A stretch of DNA of 64,000 nucleotides from Omphalotus guepiniiformis (GCA_028554645.1 JAQOOI010000078.1:744001-808000); one strand, 5' to 3'. Counted from the stretch's first letter, positions 34,634 to 47,341 are shown. Program-made: numbers and translations. Notes: generated by a model not told the origin, from the sequence alone.

Positions 34634-36001
34634 ACAAGGTTCCTCAAATTGCATACTTTCTGATGCACTGGTGTGGTGCACTATACATGAGACTCATTAA
34701 GGTGCTCATGATCTCCTCAGAATCTGTATCATAGTTCATTTGAGCACATATTAGCTATAGGCTATCTAGTAACATAAGCTTTACCCATAAGATAGACTAG
34801 CTAGTTCAAACACTAAAGCAGTAGAAGTAATGAATACAAACCATAGAATATCTATGAGTACAATAATACATGAATGAGATATAGAGAGAGAAATGAGACA
34901 ATGCAAATGAGCACACACTGATTGATAGCATTGAATCTGCTTCAATAGTTTTTGCATCTAAAGAAAAACAACAAAATCTTCTCCTATTTCAGCAATCTAG
35001 AGTGTGCAAGCATTCTTTTTCCTGCAACAACTACTAATTTTGAAATTTCTTGTAAGACTGCCACAAAAAAGTACATAAGATCAAGAATTGATGTCAATCT
35101 AATCTCTCTAATTCATTCAGATTTGACACAATAAGATAGTGTCTTGAAAGCATGAAGAGCCTGGGTGACCCTGAGCAAACCAGCTAGACCTGGGTAGATC
35201 CCAGGTATCCTGATTGCCCTGATATAATCTGAGAAAATCTAAAATGTCTGGAGTCATTCTTTGACACAATTAGGGATGTTATATGATATCTTAGAGCAGC
35301 TAAGATATCTTAGAAGGCTTGAAGATGGAACACATGCTTACAGATATACTGGTTTTCTGTCCCACTTATCACACATGGAAACAAATGCTTGCTGCATGCC
35401 ACAGGTGGCAAACCTGTGGATATTTTCTTACTAGTATCTTTGAAGTACCCTTAAAAGAATATATTCTTGATTATTCAAATAGAAACTCATGAATGGTTTT
35501 GGCTTTTTGTGCAGTATGTAATGGATACAAACAATGAAGAATTAGTTCACAGATACAATAATGTATGGGTAATAGATGGAAAAACAGAAATGAGAGAAGT
35601 CTAATTCAATAATTACCTGGTTTATAGCATCTAAATAACGTGCACAGCAAGTGTGAGCCAACAACATAATCTGCTCTTATTGCAGCAGTCTTAGAGTCTG
35701 TGAAGATTTCTTCTACTGCAGCAACTACTAGTTTTGAAGGTTCTTGAGAGAACAAAAGTAAATAAGACCAGGATTGCCTAATGTCAGATGTAAGGTGTCT
35801 AATTTCTTCTAGGTCACTCAAACTCAATACTACACAGTGAGAAAGCCTAGTGACCATAAAGAAAGCATTGAAATGCCCTGTATTGAATCTCTGAGAGCAT
35901 ACAATAAATACATTTCCCTAATAACCAAAGTTTTCCAGATGAGACTTCTGGAAATACAAGACATTTCCCATGCTTTCAACACTCTGTATATCTATGACAC
36001 T
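34634..36001 (-). other. A+T-rich segment with a duplicated, unidentified exon pair, left arm
   Basis: Segments about 34,835-35,130 and 35,515-35,857 are diverged direct copies of each other (shared blocks near CAACAACTACTA/AGCAACTACTAG and ATACAATAATACATGA/ATACAATAATGTATGG). The second keeps a minus-strand frame reading DLEEIRHLTSDIRQSWSYLL then VVAAVEEIFTDSKTAAIRAD, ending at a GT donor-like site. The first no longer keeps that frame. I cannot name the family. Likely remnants of one exon of a larger lost gene. Confidence 0.45.
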
Positions 36002-37310
36002 TTACTTGGATTGCTCAAAACTTTCAAACTGATCCTCCACATCTTCTGTAATGTTGATTTGAATGCGGCGCATAGGCATACTGCCAATTGTCTGAACAGG
36101 ATTGCTTGGCTGGGAGATCTTGTCTACCTTGCTTTGATATCCATATAGCTTGATACGAAGTGTGATAACATTGAATGTTATTCCCTGTAAATTGTTATAT
36201 ACAAGTAAAATTCTAGCAATGTGATAACTTACCACCACAGCTGCAACACTCTCAAGAAGAATGTACTGTGCATTGACAGAATTGGAATACAACGCCAGAA
36301 GTACAATCTCCACAATAAGTTGCAATGCCGCAGACTCAACCAAAATTCTTAGGATTTGAAGTAGTCGAGAATCGCTTGCCTTGTAACTGGCTGATTGCTT
36401 GTGTGTGACCCAGATACGATAGCCCATGAGAGATGTGGTCATGATATTGAGCACAACTGCAATGGAATAAAAAGTTTTAATCCATTTGTTGAGATTGTCT
36501 GAAAAAACTGATTCTGATGGATCCACTGAGCTGTAAAGACCGCAAACCATATATCCAGCAACTGACAAGTAATATCTCAGTAGTGAAAAATAAAAGACTA
36601 TTTATAAGTTGCAACCTACCAAGGTTCACAATAAGCAGAACTGATGGAGCAATAATCACTTTCCACTGTCGATTCCACAAAATCCAGCATCTATAGATCT
36701 ATGTAGTTCAGTTAGAAGACAGTAAACATCATGAGATTGAATAACATACTGATGCTGCACTACCCAGATTTTCCTGGGTAGCATACAGAGTATCCTTGAG
36801 AATATGGTGCCAGGGTCCAAGATCACCTATATAACCAACTGGTCCTCCAGGAGTAAATCTATGGTCGACATATCCTTCAACAAGCCTATAGATGTTCATA
36901 GCTAGATGCCATGTAGCAATAAAGAACATAACACATGAAATGATGATCATGGTCTAGAGTGCAATAAAGTGAGTATAGTATAGCACAGTATTGAGTTAGT
37001 TTAACAGACATTACTGTGTCTATCTTGATGCCTTGATCCTCCTGAAGATAGTTGAATGTATAGGGTAGCACAAAATACACAAAGAAGAAATCCTGAATTC
37101 AAGCTATTAGATGAATGAGCCCTATAATTATGTTGCTATTCACCATAGACTAAAGCCTAGTCATAGTCTCTGTTAGCCAGAAGAAATTTCATAGAAGATA
37201 ATGATAATTTTACCTCTACCCAAGGTGCAATAAGAAAGGTCTTGTCCAGAGATAGCTGTCCCATGATAGTTGAGGTATTCTGTGTTGCAAGAGCTGTAAG
37301 ACAGATCCAT
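36002..37310 (-). CDS. Seven-TM-like integral membrane protein of an agaric family, left-arm copy
   Basis: This belongs to an uncharacterised, often multicopy membrane family of mushrooms. Minus-strand exons read YFVLPYTFNYLQED, MIIISCVMFFIATWHLAMNI then YRLVEGYVDHRF, GGPVGYIGDLGPWHHILKDT then LYATQENLGSAAS, WNRQWKVIIAPSVLLIVNL, VAGYMVCGLYSSVDPSES, KWIKTFYSIAVVLNIMTTSL then MGYRIWVTHKQSA, LLQILRILVESAALQLIVEI and ITFNVITLRIKLYG. They give at least five or six membrane helices and a hydrophilic tail. The start at 37,310 (MDLSYSSCNTEYLNYHGTAI) is provisional: the expected first helix is weak here and may be damaged or in an exon I missed. Role unknown; it has been compared by eye only. Confidence 0.65.
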
Positions 37311-38381
37311 ATTTTTATAGTAAAATACTGATAGCACCTTTTCTGGAGATGTCACATAACTGCCTTATTTGAACACTGAGATCTGGCATACATCAAATCT
37401 ATATAGCAAGGTCTTAGCCATGTTGACTTGTGAAATTTTGCAAAATGCTGCATCTTAGCAGAATATCAATCATGTCTCATATTCTCTCTCAAGTAAATTT
37501 ATATCCCATAAGTGAACAAGAATTCAAGATACATTTGTTAAATAACTGAGTTTTTTTGAGAGTCAATCTCACTAAAGTATTCTTTATAAAACACTTACCA
37601 TGAACCTGCAATGCTGTTATTACATTATATTCATCTTTACACTATAGCTAATTTAATATGAAAAAAACAGAAAACCTATAAGTAGCTGAGGGGCGCAGTG
37701 TCTAGTGGCTCTCCAACGATGCTGATTTTACTTGACAGTGATATCAAATTATTTGACTTGATTGTGGCATATAAGTATGGGCAATGCTAATAAAGACTAC
37801 ACATGTGGCTTGATCTGGTCTACTGTTACTATCTTGAAAGTGATTGATAGATCAAGCCCATATTGTGTGCGTGTGATCTTATCCTTCATCATTACAACTA
37901 AGATGCTTTTGTATCTGTTTTACCCCATTAAAAGATAGCATCTTAACTAACTAATCACTCTTGATTGATTAAACCTATGCTACATATGCTTTCATCTGTC
38001 AACTTGTATCATGATATCATTTCCCCTACAGATATCAGATATCAGATACTTCTGATTCATTCACATCTACACAGCCTATGCTATACATACTTCTATCCAT
38101 CAATCTTTGGACACATGGTTCTCCATATCAAGATCAAGAGGTGATATCTTAATTTGATCAGATACTCTTGATAAATTTAAGTTAAACCTATACTACATGC
38201 CCTCATCTGTCAATACTCATCATGGTTCATCTATACATTCTGATATTGATATGATCTTAGCTTATGGCAGTCAGCTTTATCTGATCCACTTAATTCTGTT
38301 ATATAAGTGTATAAAAAGTGTCTTGTTCTATTCAACATTCTATCCCATATATTCTCTGCTCATCCTTATAGCTATACTCAA
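37311..38381. other. A+T-rich intergenic segment, left arm, with degenerate ~105-bp tandem repeats
   Basis: Three diverged repeat units begin at about 37,974, 38,075 and 38,187 with CCTATGCTACATATGC, CCTATGCTATACATAC and CCTATACTACATGCCC. Each continues with a version of TCATCTGTCAA, and the second and third are preceded by ATCAGATACT. The repeats end just before the MDR reductase promoter, where TATATAAG and TATAAAAAG lie at about 38,300-38,317. Confidence 0.65.
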
Positions 38382-39964
38382 ATGACAGCTAACCCACGTG
38401 TTATCTTTGCTCAACGCCCTGGCAGTGGTTTTCCAGTGGTGGGAAAGCATCTTGTTTTGGATACAACTCCCACTATTGACTTGGAAAATATTGCGCTCAA
38501 TGGTGGATATTTGACCAAGACCCTTATCTTGAGGTTAGTGAATTGGATTTATTATTATTATGGTGTTCTGAACTCTGCAACAGTCCTGAGCCTGCTATAC
38601 GTGAGCGTATGCGTGACCCTACTATCCCTAGCTACACAACCACCTATACTGTGGGAGCACCGTAAGTAATCCTCTTTCAATCAACTATTAGGCCTTGAGT
38701 AGTCTCTAGGATTGTGGCCTTTGCTGTTGTACTTGTTCTTCGCTCTGAAAAAGATGGTGTCAAAGCTGGAGACATAATGTATGGCCAAACTGTGTGGGAG
38801 GCTTACACTGTCCAGCCTTATACTGAAGGTTTGTCTACAGCATTTCCCTGTCTTGTGCTATAATTAAAATTATATTTAGGGCGAGTTGATTTCAAACCAG
38901 AAGAATGGGCACCTGGAACATTTGACATGGACTCCTTGGCACTTCAGGTTGTACCCAATCCAAACGGTGCATATCCGTTAAGCAGATATACAAGCATTCT
39001 TGGAACTCCAGGCCTTACTGCTTTTGTTGGGTTTGAGGGAGTAATTGATGCCAAGGCAGTAAGTCAAATAATTTTTCTTACCACAATTTTAGAAACTGAC
39101 ACTAAATCAATAGGGTGAGACCATTTTTGTGTCTTCTGGTGCTTCAGGTGTAGGAAGGTAAGCCCTATGGTTTTTGCCTGTAAGATGTAGCCAATGATGA
39201 TTTCAAAGCTTGGTTGTTCAGTTAGCCAAGCTGAAGGGGTATGTGGAATATATTACTTCTCTAGAATTTGATGCTTACACAGATAGTAAATGCAAGAATG
39301 AAAGTAATTGCTTCAGCTGGATCAGATGCAAAAGTGGAATATATGCACTCTCTGGGAGTTGATGTGCCTTTCAATTACAAGAAGAAGAGCTACAGTGAGA
39401 TCTTATCCAAACATGGTCCCATCCATGCAGTCTGGGTATCTAAACATGCTTTTCATCCTACTAGTCAGCTTAGAAACTGATATATCAAATAATAGGACAA
39501 TGTGGGTGCAGAGGCTTTGGATGCAGCCCTTGATGCCAGTGTAACCCATGCACAATTTGCAGTAAGCTCTTACAGATATCTCACTTGTTCTGAGTTAATA
39601 TAGACTCAAACCAGATATGTGGAGCTAGTGCCACAGACAATATCCCTCATGATGACCGTTATCGGCTCAAGGTAGTTGATATATCATGAATAGTCTCATT
39701 TAGCTAATTTAGATCTGACAGAATGCCTATCAAATCATGAAGAAGAGATTGAAAATACAAGGAATACTTGTTCCTGACTATATACCACAATTTGCAAACC
39801 GCTTTTTCAGTGAAGTACCTGCTCTTTTGGCTCAAGGACAATTGAAGAGTGAGGAATATATTATGGGCAAAGGCTTTGAAGCAGCACCACAGGCAATTGT
39901 GGATATGTTGAAGAGTGGAAATGAGGGTGTAGGCAAGCCTGTGGTGGTTATAGCAGAGCTTTAA
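38382..39964 (+). CDS. PTGR-like MDR NADPH reductase (2-alkenal/quinone type), left-arm copy
   Basis: A medium-chain reductase related to leukotriene-B4 12-hydroxydehydrogenase/2-alkenal reductase, which reduces activated C=C bonds using NADPH. The start at 38,382 gives MTANPRVIFAQRPGSGFPVV. Exons then read IDLENIALNGGYLTKTLIL joined in phase to SPEPAIRERMRDPTIPSYT, VAFAVVLVLRSEKDGVKAGD, LGTPGLTAFVGFEGV, ETIFVSSGASGVGR (the nucleotide-binding GxGxxG-type loop), LVQLAKLKG, KVIASAGSDAKVEYMHSLG, VPFNYKKKSYSEIL, DNVGAEALDAALDA, MKKRLKIQGILVPDYIPQFA and a C-terminus ending VVVIAEL. Many short introns, all compatible with splicing; it looks intact. Identical in sequence to the right-arm copy. Good TATA-like elements lie about 65-80 bp upstream. 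Confidence 0.87.
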
Positions 39965-40719
39965 TAATGTTACTCTCTGTGATATATACTTCATCAGAAC
40001 AAGAAACTTCCATGTTTACAGCAATACCTTATGGATCACAATGACTGATATCTCAACAAGCACACCTATCTAGGATCAACTCAACTTACCAAGAAACACA
40101 AAGTGACCATAGCAGAGTGCTGAAATCTCAATCAACACAGGGCCTGACACTGCAATGGCACATGAGCCATAACAATTCATCCTAAAGTCCTCATAAAAAC
40201 CTGAGTGTGACTTGAATCATGCCTAGTCAAAGTGACTCATGTTCAAGAGTCATGTCTAGTCAGAGTGACTCAAAGTGACTCATGTTCACACTCATGCAGC
40301 CTCATTGTAGACACTTTCATTTTATATCTGTACTCAGAATGGTGCATATAAACCCCACCCAACTTAGTGTACCTTAGTCTAGTTATCTTTCTTGTTGACC
40401 CTCATCTTGTATCTAGTCTTGTTAATTCAAGTACTTCTGCACCATATGTCTTACTGAAGCTCTTCCAGTGACTAATTCTTGATTGTCTGCAGCACTCCCA
40501 GACTGTTTATTTCTTGGATCTCTGAAGCACTCCTGACACTGCAATCACAGCAGACTGGTGTCTTAGGGAATCAATGCCATCACAATAGCCCCAACATATC
40601 ACCTACAACCTGGAAATTGAGAAGGTATTGATCACTGGAATTTGCCTCAGCAGATCTCTAGGTTGTACTGTTTACTGGAAATGCTTCAATAAACAAAGGG
40701 TTTAAAACCTGGAAATGAC
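39965..40719. other. Non-coding inner end of the left arm
   Basis: It contains a duplicated motif CTAGTCAAAGTGACTCATGT/CTAGTCAGAGTGACTC (40,227-40,290), a TATA-like ATATAAACCCC at 40,348, and degenerate repeats built on TGAAGC..TTCCAG that continue into the central spacer. No coding capacity seen. The mirror is 40,879-41,633. Confidence 0.5.
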
Positions 40720-40878
40720 TGAAGTACCATTTTAGTGACTACACCTTGATTGTCTGAAGCATTTCCAGACTATTCACTCTTTGGATTTGTAAAGCATTTA
40801 CAGTGTCCATCCCTTTATTGCTGAAGCTTTCCCAGTAATATACTCCCATAATATCTGAAGCTGTTCCATCCAGAACTC
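40720..40878. other. 159-bp central spacer of the giant inverted repeat
   Basis: This is the only sequence between the arms, which end at 40,719 (…GGAAATGAC) and restart at 40,879 (GTCATTTCC…). It is made of degenerate units of about 30 bp with TGAAGCATTTCCAG, TGAAGCTTTCCCAG and TGAAGCTGTTCCA. These resemble units in the adjacent left arm at 40,453-40,540 (TGAAGCTCTTCCAG, GATTGTCTGCAGC). So the turn-around point lies inside a decayed tandem repeat. Confidence 0.9.
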
Positions 40879-40879
40879 G

Positions 40880-41633
40880 TCATTTCCAGGTTTTAAACCC
40901 TTTGTTTATTGAAGCATTTCCAGTAAACAGTACAACCTAGAGATCTGCTGAGGCAAATTCCAGTGATCAATACCTTCTCAATTTCCAGGTTGTAGGTGAT
41001 ATGTTGGGGCTATTGTGATGGCATTGATTCCCTAAGACACCAGTCTGCTGTGATTGCAGTGTCAGGAGTGCTTCAGAGATCCAAGAAATAAACAGTCTGG
41101 GAGTGCTGCAGACAATCAAGAATTAGTCACTGGAAGAGCTTCAGTAAGACATATGGTGCAGAAGTACTTGAATTAACAAGACTAGATACAAGATGAGGGT
41201 CAACAAGAAAGATAACTAGACTAAGGTACACTAAGTTGGGTGGGGTTTATATGCACCATTCTGAGTACAGATATAAAATGAAAGTGTCTACAATGAGGCT
41301 GCATGAGTGTGAACATGAGTCACTTTGAGTCACTCTGACTAGACATGACTCTTGAACATGAGTCACTTTGACTAGGCATGATTCAAGTCACACTCAGGTT
41401 TTTATGAGGACTTTAGGATGAATTGTTATGGCTCATGTGCCATTGCAGTGTCAGGCCCTGTGTTGATTGAGATTTCAGCACTCTGCTATGGTCACTTTGT
41501 GTTTCTTGGTAAGTTGAGTTGATCCTAGATAGGTGTGCTTGTTGAGATATCAGTCATTGTGATCCATAAGGTATTGCTGTAAACATGGAAGTTTCTTGTT
41601 CTGATGAAGTATATATCACAGAGAGTAACATTA
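40880..41633. other. Non-coding inner end of the right arm
   Basis: Mirror of 39,965-40,719, with the same repeats inverted. Confidence 0.5.
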
Positions 41634-43216
41634 TTAAAGCTCTGCTATAACCACCACAGGCTTGCCTACACCCTCATTTCCACTCTTCAACATATCCACA
41701 ATTGCCTGTGGTGCTGCTTCAAAGCCTTTGCCCATAATATATTCCTCACTCTTCAATTGTCCTTGAGCCAAAAGAGCAGGTACTTCACTGAAAAAGCGGT
41801 TTGCAAATTGTGGTATATAGTCAGGAACAAGTATTCCTTGTATTTTCAATCTCTTCTTCATGATTTGATAGGCATTCTGTCAGATCTAAATTAGCTAAAT
41901 GAGACTATTCATGATATATCAACTACCTTGAGCCGATAACGGTCATCATGAGGGATATTGTCTGTGGCACTAGCTCCACATATCTGGTTTGAGTCTATAT
42001 TAACTCAGAACAAGTGAGATATCTGTAAGAGCTTACTGCAAATTGTGCATGGGTTACACTGGCATCAAGGGCTGCATCCAAAGCCTCTGCACCCACATTG
42101 TCCTATTATTTGATATATCAGTTTCTAAGCTGACTAGTAGGATGAAAAGCATGTTTAGATACCCAGACTGCATGGATGGGACCATGTTTGGATAAGATCT
42201 CACTGTAGCTCTTCTTCTTGTAATTGAAAGGCACATCAACTCCCAGAGAGTGCATATATTCCACTTTTGCATCTGATCCAGCTGAAGCAATTACTTTCAT
42301 TCTTGCATTTACTATCTGTGTAAGCATCAAATTCTAGAGAAGTAATATATTCCACATACCCCTTCAGCTTGGCTAACTGAACAACCAAGCTTTGAAATCA
42401 TCATTGGCTACATCTTACAGGCAAAAACCATAGGGCTTACCTTCCTACACCTGAAGCACCAGAAGACACAAAAATGGTCTCACCCTATTGATTTAGTGTC
42501 AGTTTCTAAAATTGTGGTAAGAAAAATTATTTGACTTACTGCCTTGGCATCAATTACTCCCTCAAACCCAACAAAAGCAGTAAGGCCTGGAGTTCCAAGA
42601 ATGCTTGTATATCTGCTTAACGGATATGCACCGTTTGGATTGGGTACAACCTGAAGTGCCAAGGAGTCCATGTCAAATGTTCCAGGTGCCCATTCTTCTG
42701 GTTTGAAATCAACTCGCCCTAAATATAATTTTAATTATAGCACAAGACAGGGAAATGCTGTAGACAAACCTTCAGTATAAGGCTGGACAGTGTAAGCCTC
42801 CCACACAGTTTGGCCATACATTATGTCTCCAGCTTTGACACCATCTTTTTCAGAGCGAAGAACAAGTACAACAGCAAAGGCCACAATCCTAGAGACTACT
42901 CAAGGCCTAATAGTTGATTGAAAGAGGATTACTTACGGTGCTCCCACAGTATAGGTGGTTGTGTAGCTAGGGATAGTAGGGTCACGCATACGCTCACGTA
43001 TAGCAGGCTCAGGACTGTTGCAGAGTTCAGAACACCATAATAATAATAAATCCAATTCACTAACCTCAAGATAAGGGTCTTGGTCAAATATCCACCATTG
43101 AGCGCAATATTTTCCAAGTCAATAGTGGGAGTTGTATCCAAAACAAGATGCTTTCCCACCACTGGAAAACCACTGCCAGGGCGTTGAGCAAAGATAACAC
43201 GTGGGTTAGCTGTCAT
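41634..43216 (-). CDS. PTGR-like MDR NADPH reductase, right-arm copy
   Basis: Exact mirror of the gene at 38,382-39,964; the predicted protein is the same in every exon compared. See that entry for domains and motifs. The two copies point toward the central spacer and their 3' ends are about 1.67 kb apart, so they are convergent. If both are real, dosage is two per nucleus and read-through transcripts from either side would be complementary over the arms (inference). Confidence 0.87.
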
Positions 43217-44287
43217 TTGAGTATAGCTATAAGGATGAGCAGAGAATATATGGGATAGAATGTTGAATAGAACAAGACACTTTTTATACACTTATATAAC
43301 AGAATTAAGTGGATCAGATAAAGCTGACTGCCATAAGCTAAGATCATATCAATATCAGAATGTATAGATGAACCATGATGAGTATTGACAGATGAGGGCA
43401 TGTAGTATAGGTTTAACTTAAATTTATCAAGAGTATCTGATCAAATTAAGATATCACCTCTTGATCTTGATATGGAGAACCATGTGTCCAAAGATTGATG
43501 GATAGAAGTATGTATAGCATAGGCTGTGTAGATGTGAATGAATCAGAAGTATCTGATATCTGATATCTGTAGGGGAAATGATATCATGATACAAGTTGAC
43601 AGATGAAAGCATATGTAGCATAGGTTTAATCAATCAAGAGTGATTAGTTAGTTAAGATGCTATCTTTTAATGGGGTAAAACAGATACAAAAGCATCTTAG
43701 TTGTAATGATGAAGGATAAGATCACACGCACACAATATGGGCTTGATCTATCAATCACTTTCAAGATAGTAACAGTAGACCAGATCAAGCCACATGTGTA
43801 GTCTTTATTAGCATTGCCCATACTTATATGCCACAATCAAGTCAAATAATTTGATATCACTGTCAAGTAAAATCAGCATCGTTGGAGAGCCACTAGACAC
43901 TGCGCCCCTCAGCTACTTATAGGTTTTCTGTTTTTTTCATATTAAATTAGCTATAGTGTAAAGATGAATATAATGTAATAACAGCATTGCAGGTTCATGG
44001 TAAGTGTTTTATAAAGAATACTTTAGTGAGATTGACTCTCAAAAAAACTCAGTTATTTAACAAATGTATCTTGAATTCTTGTTCACTTATGGGATATAAA
44101 TTTACTTGAGAGAGAATATGAGACATGATTGATATTCTGCTAAGATGCAGCATTTTGCAAAATTTCACAAGTCAACATGGCTAAGACCTTGCTATATAGA
44201 TTTGATGTATGCCAGATCTCAGTGTTCAAATAAGGCAGTTATGTGACATCTCCAGAAAAGGTGCTATCAGTATTTTACTATAAAAAT
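43217..44287. other. A+T-rich intergenic segment, right arm, with degenerate ~105-bp tandem repeats
   Basis: Mirror of 37,311-38,381. The repeat units lie at about 43,368-43,640 and the TATA-like elements at about 43,281-43,299 on the minus strand. Confidence 0.65.
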
Positions 44288-45596
44288 ATGGATCTGTCTT
44301 ACAGCTCTTGCAACACAGAATACCTCAACTATCATGGGACAGCTATCTCTGGACAAGACCTTTCTTATTGCACCTTGGGTAGAGGTAAAATTATCATTAT
44401 CTTCTATGAAATTTCTTCTGGCTAACAGAGACTATGACTAGGCTTTAGTCTATGGTGAATAGCAACATAATTATAGGGCTCATTCATCTAATAGCTTGAA
44501 TTCAGGATTTCTTCTTTGTGTATTTTGTGCTACCCTATACATTCAACTATCTTCAGGAGGATCAAGGCATCAAGATAGACACAGTAATGTCTGTTAAACT
44601 AACTCAATACTGTGCTATACTATACTCACTTTATTGCACTCTAGACCATGATCATCATTTCATGTGTTATGTTCTTTATTGCTACATGGCATCTAGCTAT
44701 GAACATCTATAGGCTTGTTGAAGGATATGTCGACCATAGATTTACTCCTGGAGGACCAGTTGGTTATATAGGTGATCTTGGACCCTGGCACCATATTCTC
44801 AAGGATACTCTGTATGCTACCCAGGAAAATCTGGGTAGTGCAGCATCAGTATGTTATTCAATCTCATGATGTTTACTGTCTTCTAACTGAACTACATAGA
44901 TCTATAGATGCTGGATTTTGTGGAATCGACAGTGGAAAGTGATTATTGCTCCATCAGTTCTGCTTATTGTGAACCTTGGTAGGTTGCAACTTATAAATAG
45001 TCTTTTATTTTTCACTACTGAGATATTACTTGTCAGTTGCTGGATATATGGTTTGCGGTCTTTACAGCTCAGTGGATCCATCAGAATCAGTTTTTTCAGA
45101 CAATCTCAACAAATGGATTAAAACTTTTTATTCCATTGCAGTTGTGCTCAATATCATGACCACATCTCTCATGGGCTATCGTATCTGGGTCACACACAAG
45201 CAATCAGCCAGTTACAAGGCAAGCGATTCTCGACTACTTCAAATCCTAAGAATTTTGGTTGAGTCTGCGGCATTGCAACTTATTGTGGAGATTGTACTTC
45301 TGGCGTTGTATTCCAATTCTGTCAATGCACAGTACATTCTTCTTGAGAGTGTTGCAGCTGTGGTGGTAAGTTATCACATTGCTAGAATTTTACTTGTATA
45401 TAACAATTTACAGGGAATAACATTCAATGTTATCACACTTCGTATCAAGCTATATGGATATCAAAGCAAGGTAGACAAGATCTCCCAGCCAAGCAATCCT
45501 GTTCAGACAATTGGCAGTATGCCTATGCGCCGCATTCAAATCAACATTACAGAAGATGTGGAGGATCAGTTTGAAAGTTTTGAGCAATCCAAGTAA
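44288..45596 (+). CDS. Seven-TM-like integral membrane protein, right-arm copy
   Basis: Mirror of 36,002-37,310, with identical predicted exons and the same uncertainty about the first membrane helix and the start codon. It ends with the hydrophilic tail DVEDQFESFEQSK at 45,596. Confidence 0.65.
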
Positions 45597-46964
45597 AGTG
45601 TCATAGATATACAGAGTGTTGAAAGCATGGGAAATGTCTTGTATTTCCAGAAGTCTCATCTGGAAAACTTTGGTTATTAGGGAAATGTATTTATTGTATG
45701 CTCTCAGAGATTCAATACAGGGCATTTCAATGCTTTCTTTATGGTCACTAGGCTTTCTCACTGTGTAGTATTGAGTTTGAGTGACCTAGAAGAAATTAGA
45801 CACCTTACATCTGACATTAGGCAATCCTGGTCTTATTTACTTTTGTTCTCTCAAGAACCTTCAAAACTAGTAGTTGCTGCAGTAGAAGAAATCTTCACAG
45901 ACTCTAAGACTGCTGCAATAAGAGCAGATTATGTTGTTGGCTCACACTTGCTGTGCACGTTATTTAGATGCTATAAACCAGGTAATTATTGAATTAGACT
46001 TCTCTCATTTCTGTTTTTCCATCTATTACCCATACATTATTGTATCTGTGAACTAATTCTTCATTGTTTGTATCCATTACATACTGCACAAAAAGCCAAA
46101 ACCATTCATGAGTTTCTATTTGAATAATCAAGAATATATTCTTTTAAGGGTACTTCAAAGATACTAGTAAGAAAATATCCACAGGTTTGCCACCTGTGGC
46201 ATGCAGCAAGCATTTGTTTCCATGTGTGATAAGTGGGACAGAAAACCAGTATATCTGTAAGCATGTGTTCCATCTTCAAGCCTTCTAAGATATCTTAGCT
46301 GCTCTAAGATATCATATAACATCCCTAATTGTGTCAAAGAATGACTCCAGACATTTTAGATTTTCTCAGATTATATCAGGGCAATCAGGATACCTGGGAT
46401 CTACCCAGGTCTAGCTGGTTTGCTCAGGGTCACCCAGGCTCTTCATGCTTTCAAGACACTATCTTATTGTGTCAAATCTGAATGAATTAGAGAGATTAGA
46501 TTGACATCAATTCTTGATCTTATGTACTTTTTTGTGGCAGTCTTACAAGAAATTTCAAAATTAGTAGTTGTTGCAGGAAAAAGAATGCTTGCACACTCTA
46601 GATTGCTGAAATAGGAGAAGATTTTGTTGTTTTTCTTTAGATGCAAAAACTATTGAAGCAGATTCAATGCTATCAATCAGTGTGTGCTCATTTGCATTGT
46701 CTCATTTCTCTCTCTATATCTCATTCATGTATTATTGTACTCATAGATATTCTATGGTTTGTATTCATTACTTCTACTGCTTTAGTGTTTGAACTAGCTA
46801 GTCTATCTTATGGGTAAAGCTTATGTTACTAGATAGCCTATAGCTAATATGTGCTCAAATGAACTATGATACAGATTCTGAGGAGATCATGAGCACCTTA
46901 ATGAGTCTCATGTATAGTGCACCACACCAGTGCATCAGAAAGTATGCAATTTGAGGAACCTTGT
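45597..46964 (+). other. A+T-rich segment with duplicated unidentified exons, right arm
   Basis: Mirror of 34,634-36,001; exon-like frame at 45,741-45,992 and its decayed relative at about 46,468-46,763. Confidence 0.45.
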
Positions 46965-47155
46965 AGCAACTCCAAAGCTCCCAGTGTGACCTCTAGTTCA
47001 ATAGCTCTCTGTGTTACAAGCAGCCAAAAATGCCCTTCACACCTGATTTTTTAATCACAGAAGCAACAAAAGTAAGCTGCCATCAATTTCAGATTCAAAA
47101 CATTTGGCTACCACTATTGTAAATTAGTTTGGTGGGCAGGTGATGTCTGTTTTTA
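46965..47155 (+). repeat. Dispersed A+T-rich repeat, right-arm copy
   Basis: Homologous and parallel to 52,552-52,735; inverted relative to 34,443-34,633. In both the arm and the right flank it lies about 0.9 kb upstream of the nitronate monooxygenase start or its remnant. Confidence 0.85.
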
Positions 47156-47287
47156 TTAACAGTGTGTTGACCAAACCCTCTAGCAATGTTTCTATCTATG
47201 CTAGGCAGTACTGTAAAACAGTTTCCTTCTTCTGATAATCTCTACAGCTGAGACTTCATTTCTGATACAACCAATAACTCATTATTC

Positions 47288-47341
47288 TACACATTGAACA
47301 TTGGGACACACTGGAGGCCCAATTCAATGTGTTCAATGTGA
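47288..47341. repeat. Imperfect inverted repeat at the A+T-rich boundary, right arm
   Basis: Mirror of 34,257-34,310. Confidence 0.55.

Larger units (their letters stand above)
29036..40719 (+). repeat. Left arm of a giant inverted repeat
   Basis: Each base x from about 31,079 to 40,719 pairs with 81,598-x on the right. The only differences I found there are single substitutions at 31,869 and 31,989. From 31,078 outward the arms diverge, beginning with a substitution at 31,078 and a 3-bp indel near 31,023, but homology is clear to 29,036 (GCAGCATCACAACATGCCC). Sequence left of 29,036 has no partner on the right. Confidence 0.97.

Noticed and set aside
37685..37760. tRNA-like start (GGGGCGCAGTGTCTAGTGG)
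   Set aside because: No matching acceptor stem, anticodon arm or T-loop consensus follows.
39965..41633. LTR retrotransposon or solo LTR around the centre (TATA-like element and repeated motifs)
   Set aside because: No matching pair of LTRs in direct orientation, no primer-binding site and no gag/pol remnants.
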